NCBI GenBank assembly: GCA_029556265.1
Contig: JAKQFH010000021.1
Span: 1-59,783, forward strand
Source of the DNA: Chloroflexota bacterium
GTDB taxonomy: Bacteria; Chloroflexota; Anaerolineae; Anaerolineales; Anaerolineaceae
DNA: 59,783 nucleotides
Reading direction: 5' to 3'
This document shows positions 8,865 through 17,466 of the stretch, piece by piece. Each line of letters opens with the position of its first letter. Position 1 is the first letter of the stretch. The position numbers were made by a program, and so were the translations under genes. The notes under the pieces were generated by a model. The model had not been told where the DNA came from and did no database searches. It was given only the letters and a program-made list of their open reading frames with translations.

Positions 8865-9563
8865 TTACCACACCCCCGGCAGCAGACGGAAGCGGACTTT
8901 CGCCGCGTACTGCTGATATCCAGGCAAGTTCCCCAGCAAGAAGCGATCTTCCAGGCTGGCGCGTAAAACCAGCAAAGCCCCAAGTATCACCGCGGGCACG
9001 AAAGCCCAGGCGGAATCGAGCAGGAGCGGTATACCCAGATTGACGAGCAGGCTGCCTGTGTAGCCGGGGTGCCGCACCCACGCGTAGGGCCCGCCAGACA
9101 CGACGGAATGCCCTCTTTCCGCCTGGATGCGCACCGTCCCGGAGAAGTAGGCGTTCTCTATCAGGGCGTAAGACCCGAGCAGGCAGCCGAGCACGATCAG
9201 CGCCAGGCCAAACAGCTCCCAGCCCAGCGCAAAAGCTATGGACCAGGCGAACAACGCGTCCAGGCCGGCTGTCAGCAGGATGAAGGCTGTCCCGAAGGCA
9301 GTCGTCGGCGAGAGCCACTTATCCCACGGCTGAGTATCCTCATGTTCCGTATAGTCGGCGCGTTCCCGGAGGATATCCGGGGTTTTGCGAGCCGCCAGCG
9401 CGCGGCTGATCATAAAGGTGAGGATCAGAAGCGCAGTCAAGACCCAGGCCTCCCACCAGTTCCAACGCCCGGATATCAGCATGGGCAAGAGCGGGATCAG
9501 CCCAAGCGCTATCAGCAGCATGAACGCGGTGCGAATGATTTTCTTTAGTTTATCTCCGTTCAA
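8865..9563 (-). CDS. ICMT/NnrU-like integral membrane methyltransferase
   Basis: The 232-residue protein has about five membrane segments. The C-terminal signature GGPYAWVRHPGYTG is typical of the isoprenylcysteine carboxyl methyltransferase / phospholipid methyltransferase family. Bacterial members are membrane enzymes that use S-adenosylmethionine; their substrates are mostly unknown. I place the start at TTG 9563 because AAGGAGG lies 6 nt ahead of it. In-frame ATGs at 9605 and 9653 have no ribosome site and would add an atypical N-terminus. The gene stands alone. Confidence 0.75.
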   Translation of the reverse strand: MNGDKLKKIIRTAFMLLIALGLIPLLPMLISGRWNWWEAWVLTALLILTFMISRALAARKTPDILRERADYTEHEDTQPWDKWLSPTTAFGTAFILLTAGLDALFAWSIAFALGWELFGLALIVLGCLLGSYALIENAYFSGTVRIQAERGHSVVSGGPYAWVRHPGYTGSLLVNLGIPLLLDSAWAFVPAVILGALLVLRASLEDRFLLGNLPGYQQYAAKVRFRLLPGVW

Positions 9564-9715
9564 AGTTGCCTCCTTGAGGTGCGGCGTGATTTTCCCTGTT
9601 TCCATTATGATAAAGGCGTTTGGGTAACAATTTCTTGTGATAATTACGTTCAACAGCTCCGAGCCCGGCTCAGGCAGCGCCCCTGCCCCGGATGGAGTTT
9701 CAGCGTTCCGCTCGC

Positions 9716-9978
9716 TTAGTTTCCGTGGAACGCCAGCGCGATGAAGGCTTCCGCTGGCACCCTCGACATACCCAGCCCTGCTGAATGGATGAAGCCAAAG
9801 CTCTCATAATAGCCAGGATGTCCGACCAGGCAGCAGCCGCGCGCAGGGCCTCGATGACGTACTGCTCGGTGTGGCCGCTGATTGCGAAGGTGGCAAACGC
9901 CGAAGCGGTCAGGTCAAAGATGGGCTGGACGTCGGCGGGCGTTTCTGGGCGGATGAGGAGGGGGAGGGATGAAGGCAT
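9716..9978 (-). pseudogene. decayed GNAT (YhbS-like) N-acetyltransferase
   Basis: The frame from ATG 9978 gives a normal GNAT start (LLIRPETPADVQPIFDLTAS, then HTEQYVIEALRAA). Right after this the reading must shift frame to give GHPGYYESFGF and a normal C-terminal end, finishing AFIALAFHGN at the stop 9716-9718. The central acetyl-CoA-binding part (about 70-80 residues in relatives) is absent. An internal deletion with a frame change explains this. The product cannot bind acetyl-CoA. A fresh deletion or an assembly error at the junction near 9840 is possible. Confidence 0.7.
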
Positions 9979-10319
9979 GGGGCACTTTCTGGGATGGGAT
10001 ACAGGATTGCATACCAATAATTGTGGGGGTGTGCGGCCCTTTCCATATTTTTCTGTTCATTTATGGTCTCAAGAGAGCGCAGCCCGCTTGCCTGAGCTTT
10101 CTGGTTGCAGGGTACCAAGCAATTCCTTTGACTTTCAGGTATCTACATTACGAGCCTCCCTAGGGTCCCGACTGTACTTGGCACCCTTCGAACGCTGTGT
10201 ATGGGCTAGTGGACTGTTGAGAACACAATAAGCACGAAACCAGGAAGATTGTCCTGACAATAATAGCAGTCCCACACCACATAAAAATGCGTTGTTGGCA
10301 CACTCTTAGTGTTTCTAAT
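9979..10319. other. intergenic stretch at the left edge of the first AT-rich island
   Basis: Base composition falls from GC-rich to AT-rich between about 10000 and 10300. No RNA gene, repeat or open frame with family features was found. It probably contains the junction of the restriction-modification insertion with chromosomal DNA. Confidence 0.3.
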
Positions 10320-10859
10320 TCACCAATTTCCAATTTCTCTTTTCATGACTTGGTAGACTTGCGACATTGTCCCACCAAATTCGTTGAGCCAAACCGGGGG
10401 AGAATTAACATTGAAACTTATCCAAAAAGTATCAGAGCCTTTTTTGCCTGTGTGTTGAGGGGTATGACCAATGACATATTTGCGAAGAACACTTTTTGAA
10501 ACAAACCAACCATGAACAGCATATGGAGATAATCCAAGAAAAAATGCATATTCGTAATTTTGATCCCGTAATTGCTGAAAAGTATAGCGGTTACTTTGCC
10601 AGAGTGTAGAAAACTTTATTTCAATAGGGCGGTCATTGACAACTATATCAGCGTCAGAATCATGGCTTTTAGAAATGACAAATCCCTTTTGAATACACCA
10701 AGCTGAAACAATTTGTTCGCCAATTTTCCCAACTCGCCGAGAAGGTTCTCTTTTTATCCAAGCAAAAGGGCTGCCCTCCCAGATGCCCAAATCTTCATCA
10801 TCTCCTTTGAGTGATTTGACAATAGAAATTATTGATTCAAATTCGTTATCGCTTTGCAT
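10320..10859 (-). CDS. PD-(D/E)XK restriction endonuclease-like protein
   Basis: The 179-residue protein carries a PD-(D/E)XK core: Asp69/Asp71 in DSDADIVV followed by Glu80-Ile-Lys82 in RPIEIKFS, with Glu49 in the preceding helix. It lies 19 bp after a DNA methyltransferase on the same strand, the usual layout of a small type II restriction-modification pair, so it is the probable cutting enzyme. The recognition site cannot be read from sequence. Codon and base use are AT-rich compared with the chromosome, indicating transfer. A solitary repair nuclease of the same fold is a less likely reading. Confidence 0.7.
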   Translation of the reverse strand: MQSDNEFESIISIVKSLKGDDEDLGIWEGSPFAWIKREPSRRVGKIGEQIVSAWCIQKGFVISKSHDSDADIVVNDRPIEIKFSTLWQSNRYTFQQLRDQNYEYAFFLGLSPYAVHGWFVSKSVLRKYVIGHTPQHTGKKGSDTFWISFNVNSPPVWLNEFGGTMSQVYQVMKREIGNW

Positions 10860-10878
10860 GGGGGAAATTTCCTAAATA

Positions 10879-11793
10879 TTACTCAACCTTGTCGAATAAC
10901 GTCGTTTGAATAGGAGTTGACCCTTCTTGGCTTATGCAACTTTGATATGGCGATGGATCAAAATTTATCCAATCAACATTTGAGACGCCATCAAATCTTT
11001 TTGCCATAACTTCTAGCGCTTCTGGATTCTTATCTACTAAAATAAACTTTCGGTTATTTTCCAATGCCGCTACTCCTGTTGTGCCGCTCCCAGCAAAAAA
11101 ATCTAAAATTGTACTGTTTTCATTGCTTGATACCTTTACAATTCTTCTCAAGATACCTAATGGTTTTTGTGTGGGATAACCAGTTTTTTCTTTTCCATTC
11201 GTAGGAACAATTGTGTGCCACCAGGTATCTGTAAGGGTCTTCCCTTTTTCCGCTTTTTTTTCACCTACTAATCCTGGAGCCATGTATGGGATTCTTTCGA
11301 TTTCGTCAAAGTTAAAAATGTAATCATCTGGGTTTTTTACATATAAAAGAATATTATCGTGCTTTGTGGACCATTTTTTCTTAGAACGTGCGCCATAATC
11401 GTAAGCCCATATTATCTCATTCAAGAAACTTTCACGACTAAAAATTTTGTCAAGCAAAATTTTGCAGTAATGTACTTCACGATAGTCAATATGGAAGTAC
11501 ATCGACCCATTGCGGGATAATATTCGATATGCTTCTTTTAATCTCGGTTCTAAGAAGGATAAAAAGTCATCAAATGTATCAGAATATGATTTAGTGCCCA
11601 GTTTTATAGTTACGTATCTTTCACCCTGAAAACCATTTCTATCCCCTTCTTCAGAGCGGATGGTTTTAATTTGAGTCCGTCCTTGTACTTTGCCAGTATT
11701 GAATGGTGGATCGATATAAATTAAATCTATAGATTCAGACGGCAATTCATTTAGTACTTCCAAGTTATCACCAAAATAAATTTTGCTATTCAT
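10879..11793 (-). CDS. DNA methyltransferase, beta-class (N6-adenine or N4-cytosine)
   Basis: The 304-residue protein has catalytic motif IV as DLIYIDPPFNTG near residues 24-35. The S-adenosylmethionine motif I, FFAGSGTTG, comes near residue 235. Motif IV before motif I defines the beta class. DPPF is usual for N6-adenine enzymes of this class and less often N4-cytosine. It should protect host DNA from the endonuclease encoded 19 bp downstream. The DNA is AT-rich. An R-M unit of this size is commonly mobile. The start ATG has AAGGAG about 6 nt upstream. Confidence 0.9.
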   Translation of the reverse strand: MNSKIYFGDNLEVLNELPSESIDLIYIDPPFNTGKVQGRTQIKTIRSEEGDRNGFQGERYVTIKLGTKSYSDTFDDFLSFLEPRLKEAYRILSRNGSMYFHIDYREVHYCKILLDKIFSRESFLNEIIWAYDYGARSKKKWSTKHDNILLYVKNPDDYIFNFDEIERIPYMAPGLVGEKKAEKGKTLTDTWWHTIVPTNGKEKTGYPTQKPLGILRRIVKVSSNENSTILDFFAGSGTTGVAALENNRKFILVDKNPEALEVMAKRFDGVSNVDWINFDPSPYQSCISQEGSTPIQTTLFDKVE

Positions 11794-11842
11794 TTTCTAC
11801 TCCTTAGTAAGAATCGCTAGGCTAGAAAGAATTTTACAGTAA

Positions 11843-12049
11843 TTATGATATACCAGCCTTATTTTTACAAAATTTGTCAGCTGCATATTGTGCGGACGCT
11901 TTTTTAAAATTGGAGATTAATTCACCCCAACATTTGGAAAACGCAGATCGTTTATAGTTTCCAGAGCATAAATAGTACTTGACCGTTAGATAACCAAATA
12001 CTTTTAGACCCATGGTCATGATTTCCGCTCGGTCAGGAGACCTTCGCAA
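11843..12049 (-). CDS. small hypothetical protein upstream of the methyltransferase
   Basis: An AT-rich open frame of 68 codons (or 58 from an internal ATG) lies 50 bp upstream of the methyltransferase on the same strand. It is rich in Lys, Tyr and Cys and has no recognisable helix-turn-helix, so it is not an obvious R-M control protein. It may be a remnant of another island gene or not a gene. The remaining sequence from 11794 to 12110 shows nothing else. Confidence 0.25.
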   Translation of the reverse strand: MRRSPDRAEIMTMGLKVFGYLTVKYYLCSGNYKRSAFSKCWGELISNFKKASAQYAADKFCKNKAGIS

Positions 12050-12110
12050 ACAAAGAAATACTTGTTCTTTCAGGGTCTCGCGACCTTGTAATGTTTTTGC
12101 CCAGTACCTC

Positions 12111-12440
12111 TCACCCCAGCCCCACCAGAATATCCGTACCTTCCATCTTCACGCTGTAGCTGGGCTCATCCTTCACTTTTATCTTCACAAAGCCGATCTT
12201 TGCCTCCCCTACTGCTTCTCCAGTCCGGACGTCAAAGCGCGCGCCGTGCCGCGGGCAGGTAACAATCCCGCCCTCCAGCTTGCCTTGCGCCAACGGCTCC
12301 CCAACGTGCGTGCACTTATTGGGAATGGCATAATAAGCTCCGTCCACGTTCGCCAGCAAAACTTCCTTGCCGCCAACCAGAACCATACGCATCGTGTTTG
12401 TCGGGATGTCAGTCGTCTGCCCAACTTTTACGTATTCCAT
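12111..12440 (-). CDS. Rieske [2Fe-2S] ferredoxin
   Basis: The 109-residue protein is a stand-alone Rieske domain. Cys43-Thr-His45 and Cys62-Pro-Arg-His65 are the two metal-binding boxes (C-x-H and C-x2-H) in the usual context. No signal peptide or membrane anchor is present, so it is a soluble ferredoxin like those feeding aromatic-ring dioxygenases or nitrite reductases. In a likely anaerobe the partner is unclear and no reductase or oxygenase lies beside it. AAGGAG precedes the ATG by 5 nt. Confidence 0.9.
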   Translation of the reverse strand: MEYVKVGQTTDIPTNTMRMVLVGGKEVLLANVDGAYYAIPNKCTHVGEPLAQGKLEGGIVTCPRHGARFDVRTGEAVGEAKIGFVKIKVKDEPSYSVKMEGTDILVGLG

Positions 12441-12536
12441 TTTTCTCCTTATTAATCAACTCGCCCGGATCGCCCAGGCAGCCGTGTAAACGCATACCTA
12501 ACATCGTGTGATTCCGCTCTGTCTGAATTATGCCAT

Positions 12537-12570
12537 AGAAAAAGAACTCTCCAGATTTCGGAGAGCTCTT
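12537..12570 (-). terminator. rho-independent terminator of the DUF35 gene
   Basis: On the minus strand CTCTCC/GGAGAG (12565-12560 with 12552-12547) forms a stem around a 7-base loop, extended by four pairs after one mismatch. It is followed by TTCTTTTTC. It lies 20 bp beyond the stop of the 12591-12992 gene. Confidence 0.7.
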
Positions 12571-12590
12571 CGCTTTTCTTGACCGACTGT

Positions 12591-12992
12591 CTAGCGCGCC
12601 ATCACCGGCCGGAACTTATACCCATACACAATAATCCCGCGCTCGTTGCCGTCGTTACGGATCTTGCGGGTTACCATCTCCACCGGCATGCCGATGCGCA
12701 CCGGCTCATCCCCCAGATCGGTCAGCTGCGCGGTCACCATGGGCCCTTCCGCCAGCTTCACCAGAGCGATGGTATACGGAGCCTGCTCCTCAAAGCCCGC
12801 CGGCGCGTTGGCCATGTGGGTGTAGGAATAAACCTCGCCCTGCCCGCTGAAGGTGAAGGGCGTCTTGGCTTCTCCGCCGCATTCCGGGCAGATATCCCGG
12901 GGCGGAAATATTTTCGCGTCGCAGTGCGGGCAGGTCTCACCCACCAGCGCGTAGCGTTGTTTTTTCAATCTCCAATAGCGTGGAACTTCCAT
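12591..12992 (-). CDS. Zn-ribbon/OB-fold protein, DUF35 family
   Basis: The 133-residue protein has a rubredoxin-like zinc ribbon (Cys21, Cys24, Cys35, Cys38) followed by an OB-fold of about 85 residues. This is the layout of DUF35 proteins (PF12172/PF01796). Family members bind beside thiolases or HMG-CoA synthases and help acyl-CoA condensation or channelling. Here no thiolase is adjacent, so the partner must be encoded elsewhere. AAGGAG lies before the ATG, and a terminator follows the stop. Confidence 0.88.
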   Translation of the reverse strand: MEVPRYWRLKKQRYALVGETCPHCDAKIFPPRDICPECGGEAKTPFTFSGQGEVYSYTHMANAPAGFEEQAPYTIALVKLAEGPMVTAQLTDLGDEPVRIGMPVEMVTRKIRNDGNERGIIVYGYKFRPVMAR

Positions 12993-13563
12993 TGTTAACT
13001 CCTTACGACCTATACTGTTTGAGAGTTTACCGATTGCGGACTCTCATTTTCTATCAGAATCCCTGTTCTCCCTCTCATTCCGCCAAAAACCTGGTCTTTG
13101 ACAGGCAGACCCACGCCGAAATCCTCACGTGAATCGCAAACCCAGCCTATCGCATACACTTACTGTTCAATCAGAAGCCCCCAGGCGCGCGGGTATCCTC
13201 ACTGCCATCCAGCGCATCCACAACCTGCAGGTTGAAAGCAGCAAAGTATTTCGCTCGTTTTACAGCTTTTCGGGTTTGGTTATCGATAAATATGTAACCT
13301 GCCGGCTTCCGGTAATGCTGCAACCACCTCTCGCGCCAGCCCTCATACAACGTCAGCCCATTCGTCAGGGAAAATGCTCACATCCACCGCAATAGAAAAG
13401 GCCGGAAGTGACCAAGTTAAACCTGTAAGTTGAGGTTAGCGCGGGAAATTTGTTTGGGAGGAGAGCAGCCAGCCTATAGGCATCGCCAGAGGGCAAGGCT
13501 TATCCGAAAAAGGCGTGGAAGCCTGTATGCCCGCGCGCCCGGCTTTGGGGCTGAGCTTCGATA
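12993..13563. other. intergenic stretch with possible coding remnants
   Basis: No intact gene was found. On the minus strand short runs read like protein, for example one ending EDTRAPGGF at about 13180-13360 and another with SLPAFSIAVDVSIFPDEW at about 13350-13430 in a different frame. Together they could be a frame-broken gene, but I cannot match them to a family. Plus-strand frames here look like chance. Confidence 0.25.
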
Positions 13564-14115
13564 TTACCGAATCTGTCCTTTTCCTAACTGGAAATGGTGC
13601 TCAAGGGTCACCGCGCCGTTTTGGTCCTGGCGCAGCATGGAAAACTGGTCAATGGTCACGCGCCACTCGATCTGTTTGTTTTGGATGAAAGCCAGAGCCT
13701 TGGGCAAGTCTTCCCAGCTCAGGTCTTGCACGGCCAGCGTGACGTGCGGATGCCAGAGGGCCGGGCTGTAGAGCATGTTTGGTTCCGCCGTGTGGTCTTG
13801 CAATATGTCCCAGATTTTCAGGTGCGCTTTGATGAGCGCGGGGTTTTTAATAATGTCCAAATACACAATCGGAGACTGGCCGGGGAAGTATTGCGCGCTC
13901 TGCACGATGATATCAAACGGTTCTGTTTCAGCGGCGGCTTGGGTCAGCAGCAGCAAGACCTTGCGCAGGTTGTAGCGCTCTCCCAGCTGCCAGGTAAAAT
14001 GAGGAACGGTTGCGGTTCGCACATACTTACACCCGAAACGTTCTTTCAGTTCATCCCACATCTGCAGCACCTGGTCTTCATAGGGTTTTGGGAGCGTGGA
14101 AATCAGCGCGTGCAT
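13564..14115 (-). CDS. 2H phosphoesterase, 2'-5' RNA ligase-like
   Basis: The 183-residue protein has the two H-x-T/S motifs of the 2H superfamily: His39-Phe-Thr41 and His124-Val-Thr126 within WHPHVTLAV, spaced as in LigT-like proteins. Members cut or join 2',3'-cyclic phosphate or 2'-5' linkages in RNA and nucleotides. The real substrate is unknown. AAAGGAAAAG precedes the ATG. It is transcribed away from the peptidase gene at 14319. Confidence 0.85.
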   Translation of the reverse strand: MHALISTLPKPYEDQVLQMWDELKERFGCKYVRTATVPHFTWQLGERYNLRKVLLLLTQAAAETEPFDIIVQSAQYFPGQSPIVYLDIIKNPALIKAHLKIWDILQDHTAEPNMLYSPALWHPHVTLAVQDLSWEDLPKALAFIQNKQIEWRVTIDQFSMLRQDQNGAVTLEHHFQLGKGQIR

Positions 14116-14305
14116 GGGCTTTTCCTTTCCATAATAGGTGCATTATATCAAGGGATGCTTACCCGGCGCCAAGGTTCTGCTGCCGCGGCCTAAGCGTTAA
14201 CCTGAACCGGCGCGCGTTGGGTTTGCCTTTTCCGCGCCCGGGGAGAGCCGGTGAGGCGCTTCTACACGCCGATTCTCCCTGGTCACGTGTTTGCCCGAGT
14301 CGTGA

Positions 14306-14311
14306 TATTAT
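14306..14311 (+). promoter_or_regulatory. extended -10 box directly before the peptidase start
   Basis: TATTAT preceded by TG plus one base (extended -10) lies 7 nt before the ATG at 14319. There is no ribosome site. It is consistent with a leaderless mRNA. Confidence 0.45.
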
Positions 14312-14318
14312 CAGCCTG

Positions 14319-15509
14319 ATGGACAGTCCTGTTCCTCCGCGCGAGGATATCGCAAATAACAACGCGCCGCCTGAGCCCAATCAGCCGCTTCAGCGCCTTT
14401 GGGCCAGGTTGGTCAGTTTTGGCATGGCGGACCGTGTTTTGCGCGCGGCTTCAGCGGTGTTTACGGCTTTGATGTTGGCTGGGGTCGTGCTGATTCTGAG
14501 CCGCTTTTATGCCAGCGCGAGCGGCAGCACCCCCGCGCAGCAGCTTCCGCAGGAATCGGCGCTCAGCCCCACCGAGCCGGCTTTCGCGGCGCGCTCTTTT
14601 CAGAAAGAGCCGCTGCAAGAAACCAAATCCATGGGGATTGCTCCGCTGGTCTCGCTGCATACCATCCTGCCTTCGCGCGGGCGCACGGAATTGGTTTCTT
14701 ATGTTATTCAAGCCGGAGATACGCTCTTTTCTATCGCGGAAAAATTCGGGCTCAGACCCGAGTCTATCCTGTGGGGCAACCGCTACACCCTGGGGGAAGA
14801 CCCGCATATGATTTACCCGGGGCAAGAGCTGCTTATTCTGCCGTTGGACGGCACGCTGCACCGCTGGAGCGCCGGGGAGGGCTTGAACGGCGTCGCGGCT
14901 TATTATGGGGTCAGCCCCGATACCATCGTGAATTACCCCGGCAATCACCTCAACCCCGCGGACCTGGGCGATTACTCGCTGCCAAACATCGCCCCTGGCA
15001 CCCTGCTCATAATTCCAGGCGGCAAAGGTGAATTTCCAGACTGGCGCACGCCGCGTATCACGCGTAAAGACCCTGCCACCGCGGTGAACGTCGGCCCCGG
15101 CGCCTGTACCGGCTCGTATGACGGCGTGATGGGCACGCTCAACTTCATCTGGCCTGTTTCCAGCCGCTACCTCTCCGGCTATGATTACAGCCCCGAAGCC
15201 AACCATTACGGCATTGATATCCACGGTGAAATCGGAGAACCCGTTTTCGCTTCGGATAACGGCGTGGTGGTATACGCCGGCTGGAACGACTGGGGCTACG
15301 GAGAGATGATTGTGATTGACCACGGGCAGGGCTGGCAGACGCTCTACGCGCACCTCAGCACGGTGGACGTCACTTGCGGGCAGGAAGTTTATCAGGGGGA
15401 TACCATCGGCACGGTGGGCACCACCGGCAATTCCAGCGGTCCTCACCTGCATTTTGAACTGCGCAGCGATGATTACGGACGCGTGAATCCCTGGGATTTT
15501 TTGCGCTGA
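14319..15509 (+). CDS. LysM domain M23 peptidase (murein endopeptidase-like), membrane-anchored
   Basis: The 396-residue protein has a cytoplasmic tail of about 45 residues and one membrane segment (about 47-66). A LysM repeat follows (YVIQAGDTLFSIAEKFG, ending near YPGQELLILP), then a second weaker LysM-like repeat and a C-terminal M23 domain. M23 zinc ligands are visible: HYGIDIHG and the closing GPHLHFEL. M23 enzymes cut peptidoglycan cross-links or, if inactive, activate amidases. The frame stays open upstream, but ATG 14319 follows a -10 box and gives a sensible N-terminus. It is divergent from the 2H gene. Confidence 0.88.
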   Translation: MDSPVPPREDIANNNAPPEPNQPLQRLWARLVSFGMADRVLRAASAVFTALMLAGVVLILSRFYASASGSTPAQQLPQESALSPTEPAFAARSFQKEPLQETKSMGIAPLVSLHTILPSRGRTELVSYVIQAGDTLFSIAEKFGLRPESILWGNRYTLGEDPHMIYPGQELLILPLDGTLHRWSAGEGLNGVAAYYGVSPDTIVNYPGNHLNPADLGDYSLPNIAPGTLLIIPGGKGEFPDWRTPRITRKDPATAVNVGPGACTGSYDGVMGTLNFIWPVSSRYLSGYDYSPEANHYGIDIHGEIGEPVFASDNGVVVYAGWNDWGYGEMIVIDHGQGWQTLYAHLSTVDVTCGQEVYQGDTIGTVGTTGNSSGPHLHFELRSDDYGRVNPWDFLR

Positions 15510-15584
15510 CCCTTATACCCTCCAAATCCACCCCGACCGCCGTAATCCGCACGCAAAGCGTTCCGCGCGGGCGCGTGCTTGCGC

Positions 15585-15590
15585 TATAAT
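15585..15590 (+). promoter_or_regulatory. -10 box six bases before the amrB start
   Basis: TATAAT is followed by six bases and the ATG at 15597. This spacing puts +1 at the start codon. There is no Shine-Dalgarno sequence. A weak TTCCGC at 15561-15566 could be the -35 (18-bp spacer). Confidence 0.55.
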
Positions 15591-15596
15591 ACAGTT

Positions 15597-16463
15597 ATGG
15601 GAACCTCAGCCTACTCCGACGTGCGACCATCTCCGATTGCGGGCAGTTGGTATCCGGGGAATGCCGCCGAACTGCGCGCGGTGGTGGAATCTTTTCTGGA
15701 AAGAGCCGCCGCCCCGGCGCTCTCCGGAGAAATCCTCGCGTTGGTAGTTCCCCATGCCGGCTACATTTATTCCGGTTTCACCGCCGCGCACGCGTTCAAG
15801 GCGCTCATCGGCAGCCGCTTTTCGCGCGTGATTCTGCTCTCTCCCTCCCATCAGTATTATCGAGAGCCGCTCCTCACCAGCGGTCACGAAGCCTATGCCA
15901 CCCCGCTCGGCGCGATACCGGTGGACCGCGAAGCCTTAAACGCGTTGGGCAGGCTGCTCCAAGCCGCCAGCGGACCGGATATCACCCCAATCCGGCGCGA
16001 CCGCGAACACTCGCTCGAAATCGAACTGCCCTTCCTGCAAACCGTGCTCCCCGAAGGCTTCTCCCTGGTGCCGCTGATGCTTGTCAGCCAATCCGTGGAG
16101 CTGATCCACGCCCTTTCAGACGCGCTGGCGCGCTACATGCTGCCCCTTCCGCCCGAAGAAAAAACCTTGCTGGTCGCCTCCAGCGATTTATCGCATTTCT
16201 ACACTGAAAAACAAGCCCGTCAGCTGGACACGCGCGTGCTCAACGCGCTGGAAGAGATGGACATTGACAAGCTTTATGTTTTGAATGCCAGCGGCAAAGG
16301 GCAAGCCTGCGGGATGGCGCCGATACTGACCGTGCTGCGAACCTGCCGCGTGTTGGGCGCCGATAAACTCGTCATCGCGGATTACCGCACTTCCGCCGAC
16401 GTCACGCGCGACCTGGATTCGGTGGTGGGCTACGGTTCCGCGGTCATCACCAAAGCAGCATAG
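15597..16463 (+). CDS. amrB: AmmeMemoRadiSam system protein B (MEMO1 family)
   Basis: The 288-residue protein follows the MEMO family throughout: SPIAGSWYPG at the N-terminus, VPHAGYIYSG with its conserved His, SPSHQYY, and SSDLSHFY. The family resembles LigB-type dioxygenases but lacks shown dioxygenase activity. In prokaryotes it usually sits with an AMMECR1 gene and a radical SAM gene, and neither is in this window. The ATG at 15597 is chosen over an in-frame ATG six codons upstream, which would lie before the -10 box. It appears to lead an operon with the lipoprotein and priA genes. Confidence 0.9.
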   Translation: MGTSAYSDVRPSPIAGSWYPGNAAELRAVVESFLERAAAPALSGEILALVVPHAGYIYSGFTAAHAFKALIGSRFSRVILLSPSHQYYREPLLTSGHEAYATPLGAIPVDREALNALGRLLQAASGPDITPIRRDREHSLEIELPFLQTVLPEGFSLVPLMLVSQSVELIHALSDALARYMLPLPPEEKTLLVASSDLSHFYTEKQARQLDTRVLNALEEMDIDKLYVLNASGKGQACGMAPILTVLRTCRVLGADKLVIADYRTSADVTRDLDSVVGYGSAVITKAA

Positions 16464-16473
16464 GTGGTGGAGC

Positions 16474-17466
16474 TTGCGGCGTTCTGATATCTTTTCACCG
16501 CGCGCTTCCCTGTTGATTTGCCTGACCCTTGGAATGCTGCTGGCTGCCTCCTGCCAGCCGCGCTACGAAGGACGCCCCACCGCCGCGCCCACGCGCGTCC
16601 CCTCCCACACCAACACGCCTACCGTCACATCCACGCTGCCCCCGGCGCCGACGGTTACATCCTCTCCGACGCCAACGCTGACCCAGACGCCTACTCCCCT
16701 GCCAAGCACAACCCCAACCGAAACCCCGACCCCCATCCCGCCGCGCGCAGCCGTGCTCTTTCCGCTTAAAGCCGGCGGCGCGAATACCGTCAATTGGAGT
16801 TATTTTTACCTCAGCCGCAAAGAGCTGCGCGAAGATAAAAGCCTGCTCAGCCTCTCCGCCGCGGTTGCCTTTCAACTTCTGGACCGCGGCATCCACTCCG
16901 AAACAGTGCGCGTCCGCGACCACGATGTGACGGTGTATTACCTGCGGGTCAGCCATGTGTATAACCAGGTGCCGATTGAGACCAAGCTGGTGCTGACCGG
17001 CTATTTCGGGCGCGCGGTTCCGGTGAGCGCCCTGCCCGCCGACGGCGCGGCGTTTGTGAACCTGCGCACCCAAAACTCCGATGCTGTGTTCGAGCCCTGG
17101 CGCATCCAATCCGATTGGCTGCTGCCTTATGAACAGCGTCAGAACCTCTTTACCCAAATGACCCTCACAGATTTTGAACAGCTGCTGGCCAATTTGCCAG
17201 AGCGCGTGATTCTGCTCGCGCATCATCCGGTCATTTGGCGGCCGGACGATTGGGCGCAGGCAGACCTGGATATGTCCCGCCTCAGCGGGCAAGCCGCCCG
17301 GCTGAACGCCTTTTTTGACCACGATGCGTTTGACCTGCTGACCGGGCAAAGTCGGATGGCGGAAGCCTGGAGCGCCTACCTGCTGCAAAATCAGGTCATC
17401 CCACCGGAAGTCGCCCAGGCGGGCTTATCCTTCTCGGCTGAATACCTGATTATAGTGATTCCCTGA
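16474..17466 (+). CDS. hypothetical lipoprotein with Thr/Pro-rich linker
   Basis: The 330-residue protein has a lipoprotein signal ending LLAASCQP with Cys27 as the lipid site. A Thr/Pro/Ser-rich linker (about 35-90) of the kind common in Chloroflexota surface proteins follows, then a globular domain of about 235 residues that I do not recognise. The start is TTG 16474, preceded by GGTGGTGGAG. It lies 10 bp after amrB, and its stop overlaps the priA start by one base, so it belongs to the same operon. Confidence 0.7.
   Translation: MRRSDIFSPRASLLICLTLGMLLAASCQPRYEGRPTAAPTRVPSHTNTPTVTSTLPPAPTVTSSPTPTLTQTPTPLPSTTPTETPTPIPPRAAVLFPLKAGGANTVNWSYFYLSRKELREDKSLLSLSAAVAFQLLDRGIHSETVRVRDHDVTVYYLRVSHVYNQVPIETKLVLTGYFGRAVPVSALPADGAAFVNLRTQNSDAVFEPWRIQSDWLLPYEQRQNLFTQMTLTDFEQLLANLPERVILLAHHPVIWRPDDWAQADLDMSRLSGQAARLNAFFDHDAFDLLTGQSRMAEAWSAYLLQNQVIPPEVAQAGLSFSAEYLIIVIP

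Noticed and set aside
8528-9043. 171-codon plus-strand frame
   Set aside because: Mostly antisense to the methyltransferase gene end, with Arg/Pro-rich composition typical of a shadow frame.
13129-13395. 88-codon plus-strand frame
   Set aside because: No ribosome site and no family match; opposite-strand fragments look more like protein.
16495-17388. 297-codon minus-strand frame opposite the Thr/Pro lipoprotein
   Set aside because: Gly/Arg-rich sequence produced by the complementary Thr/Pro codons; not a protein family.
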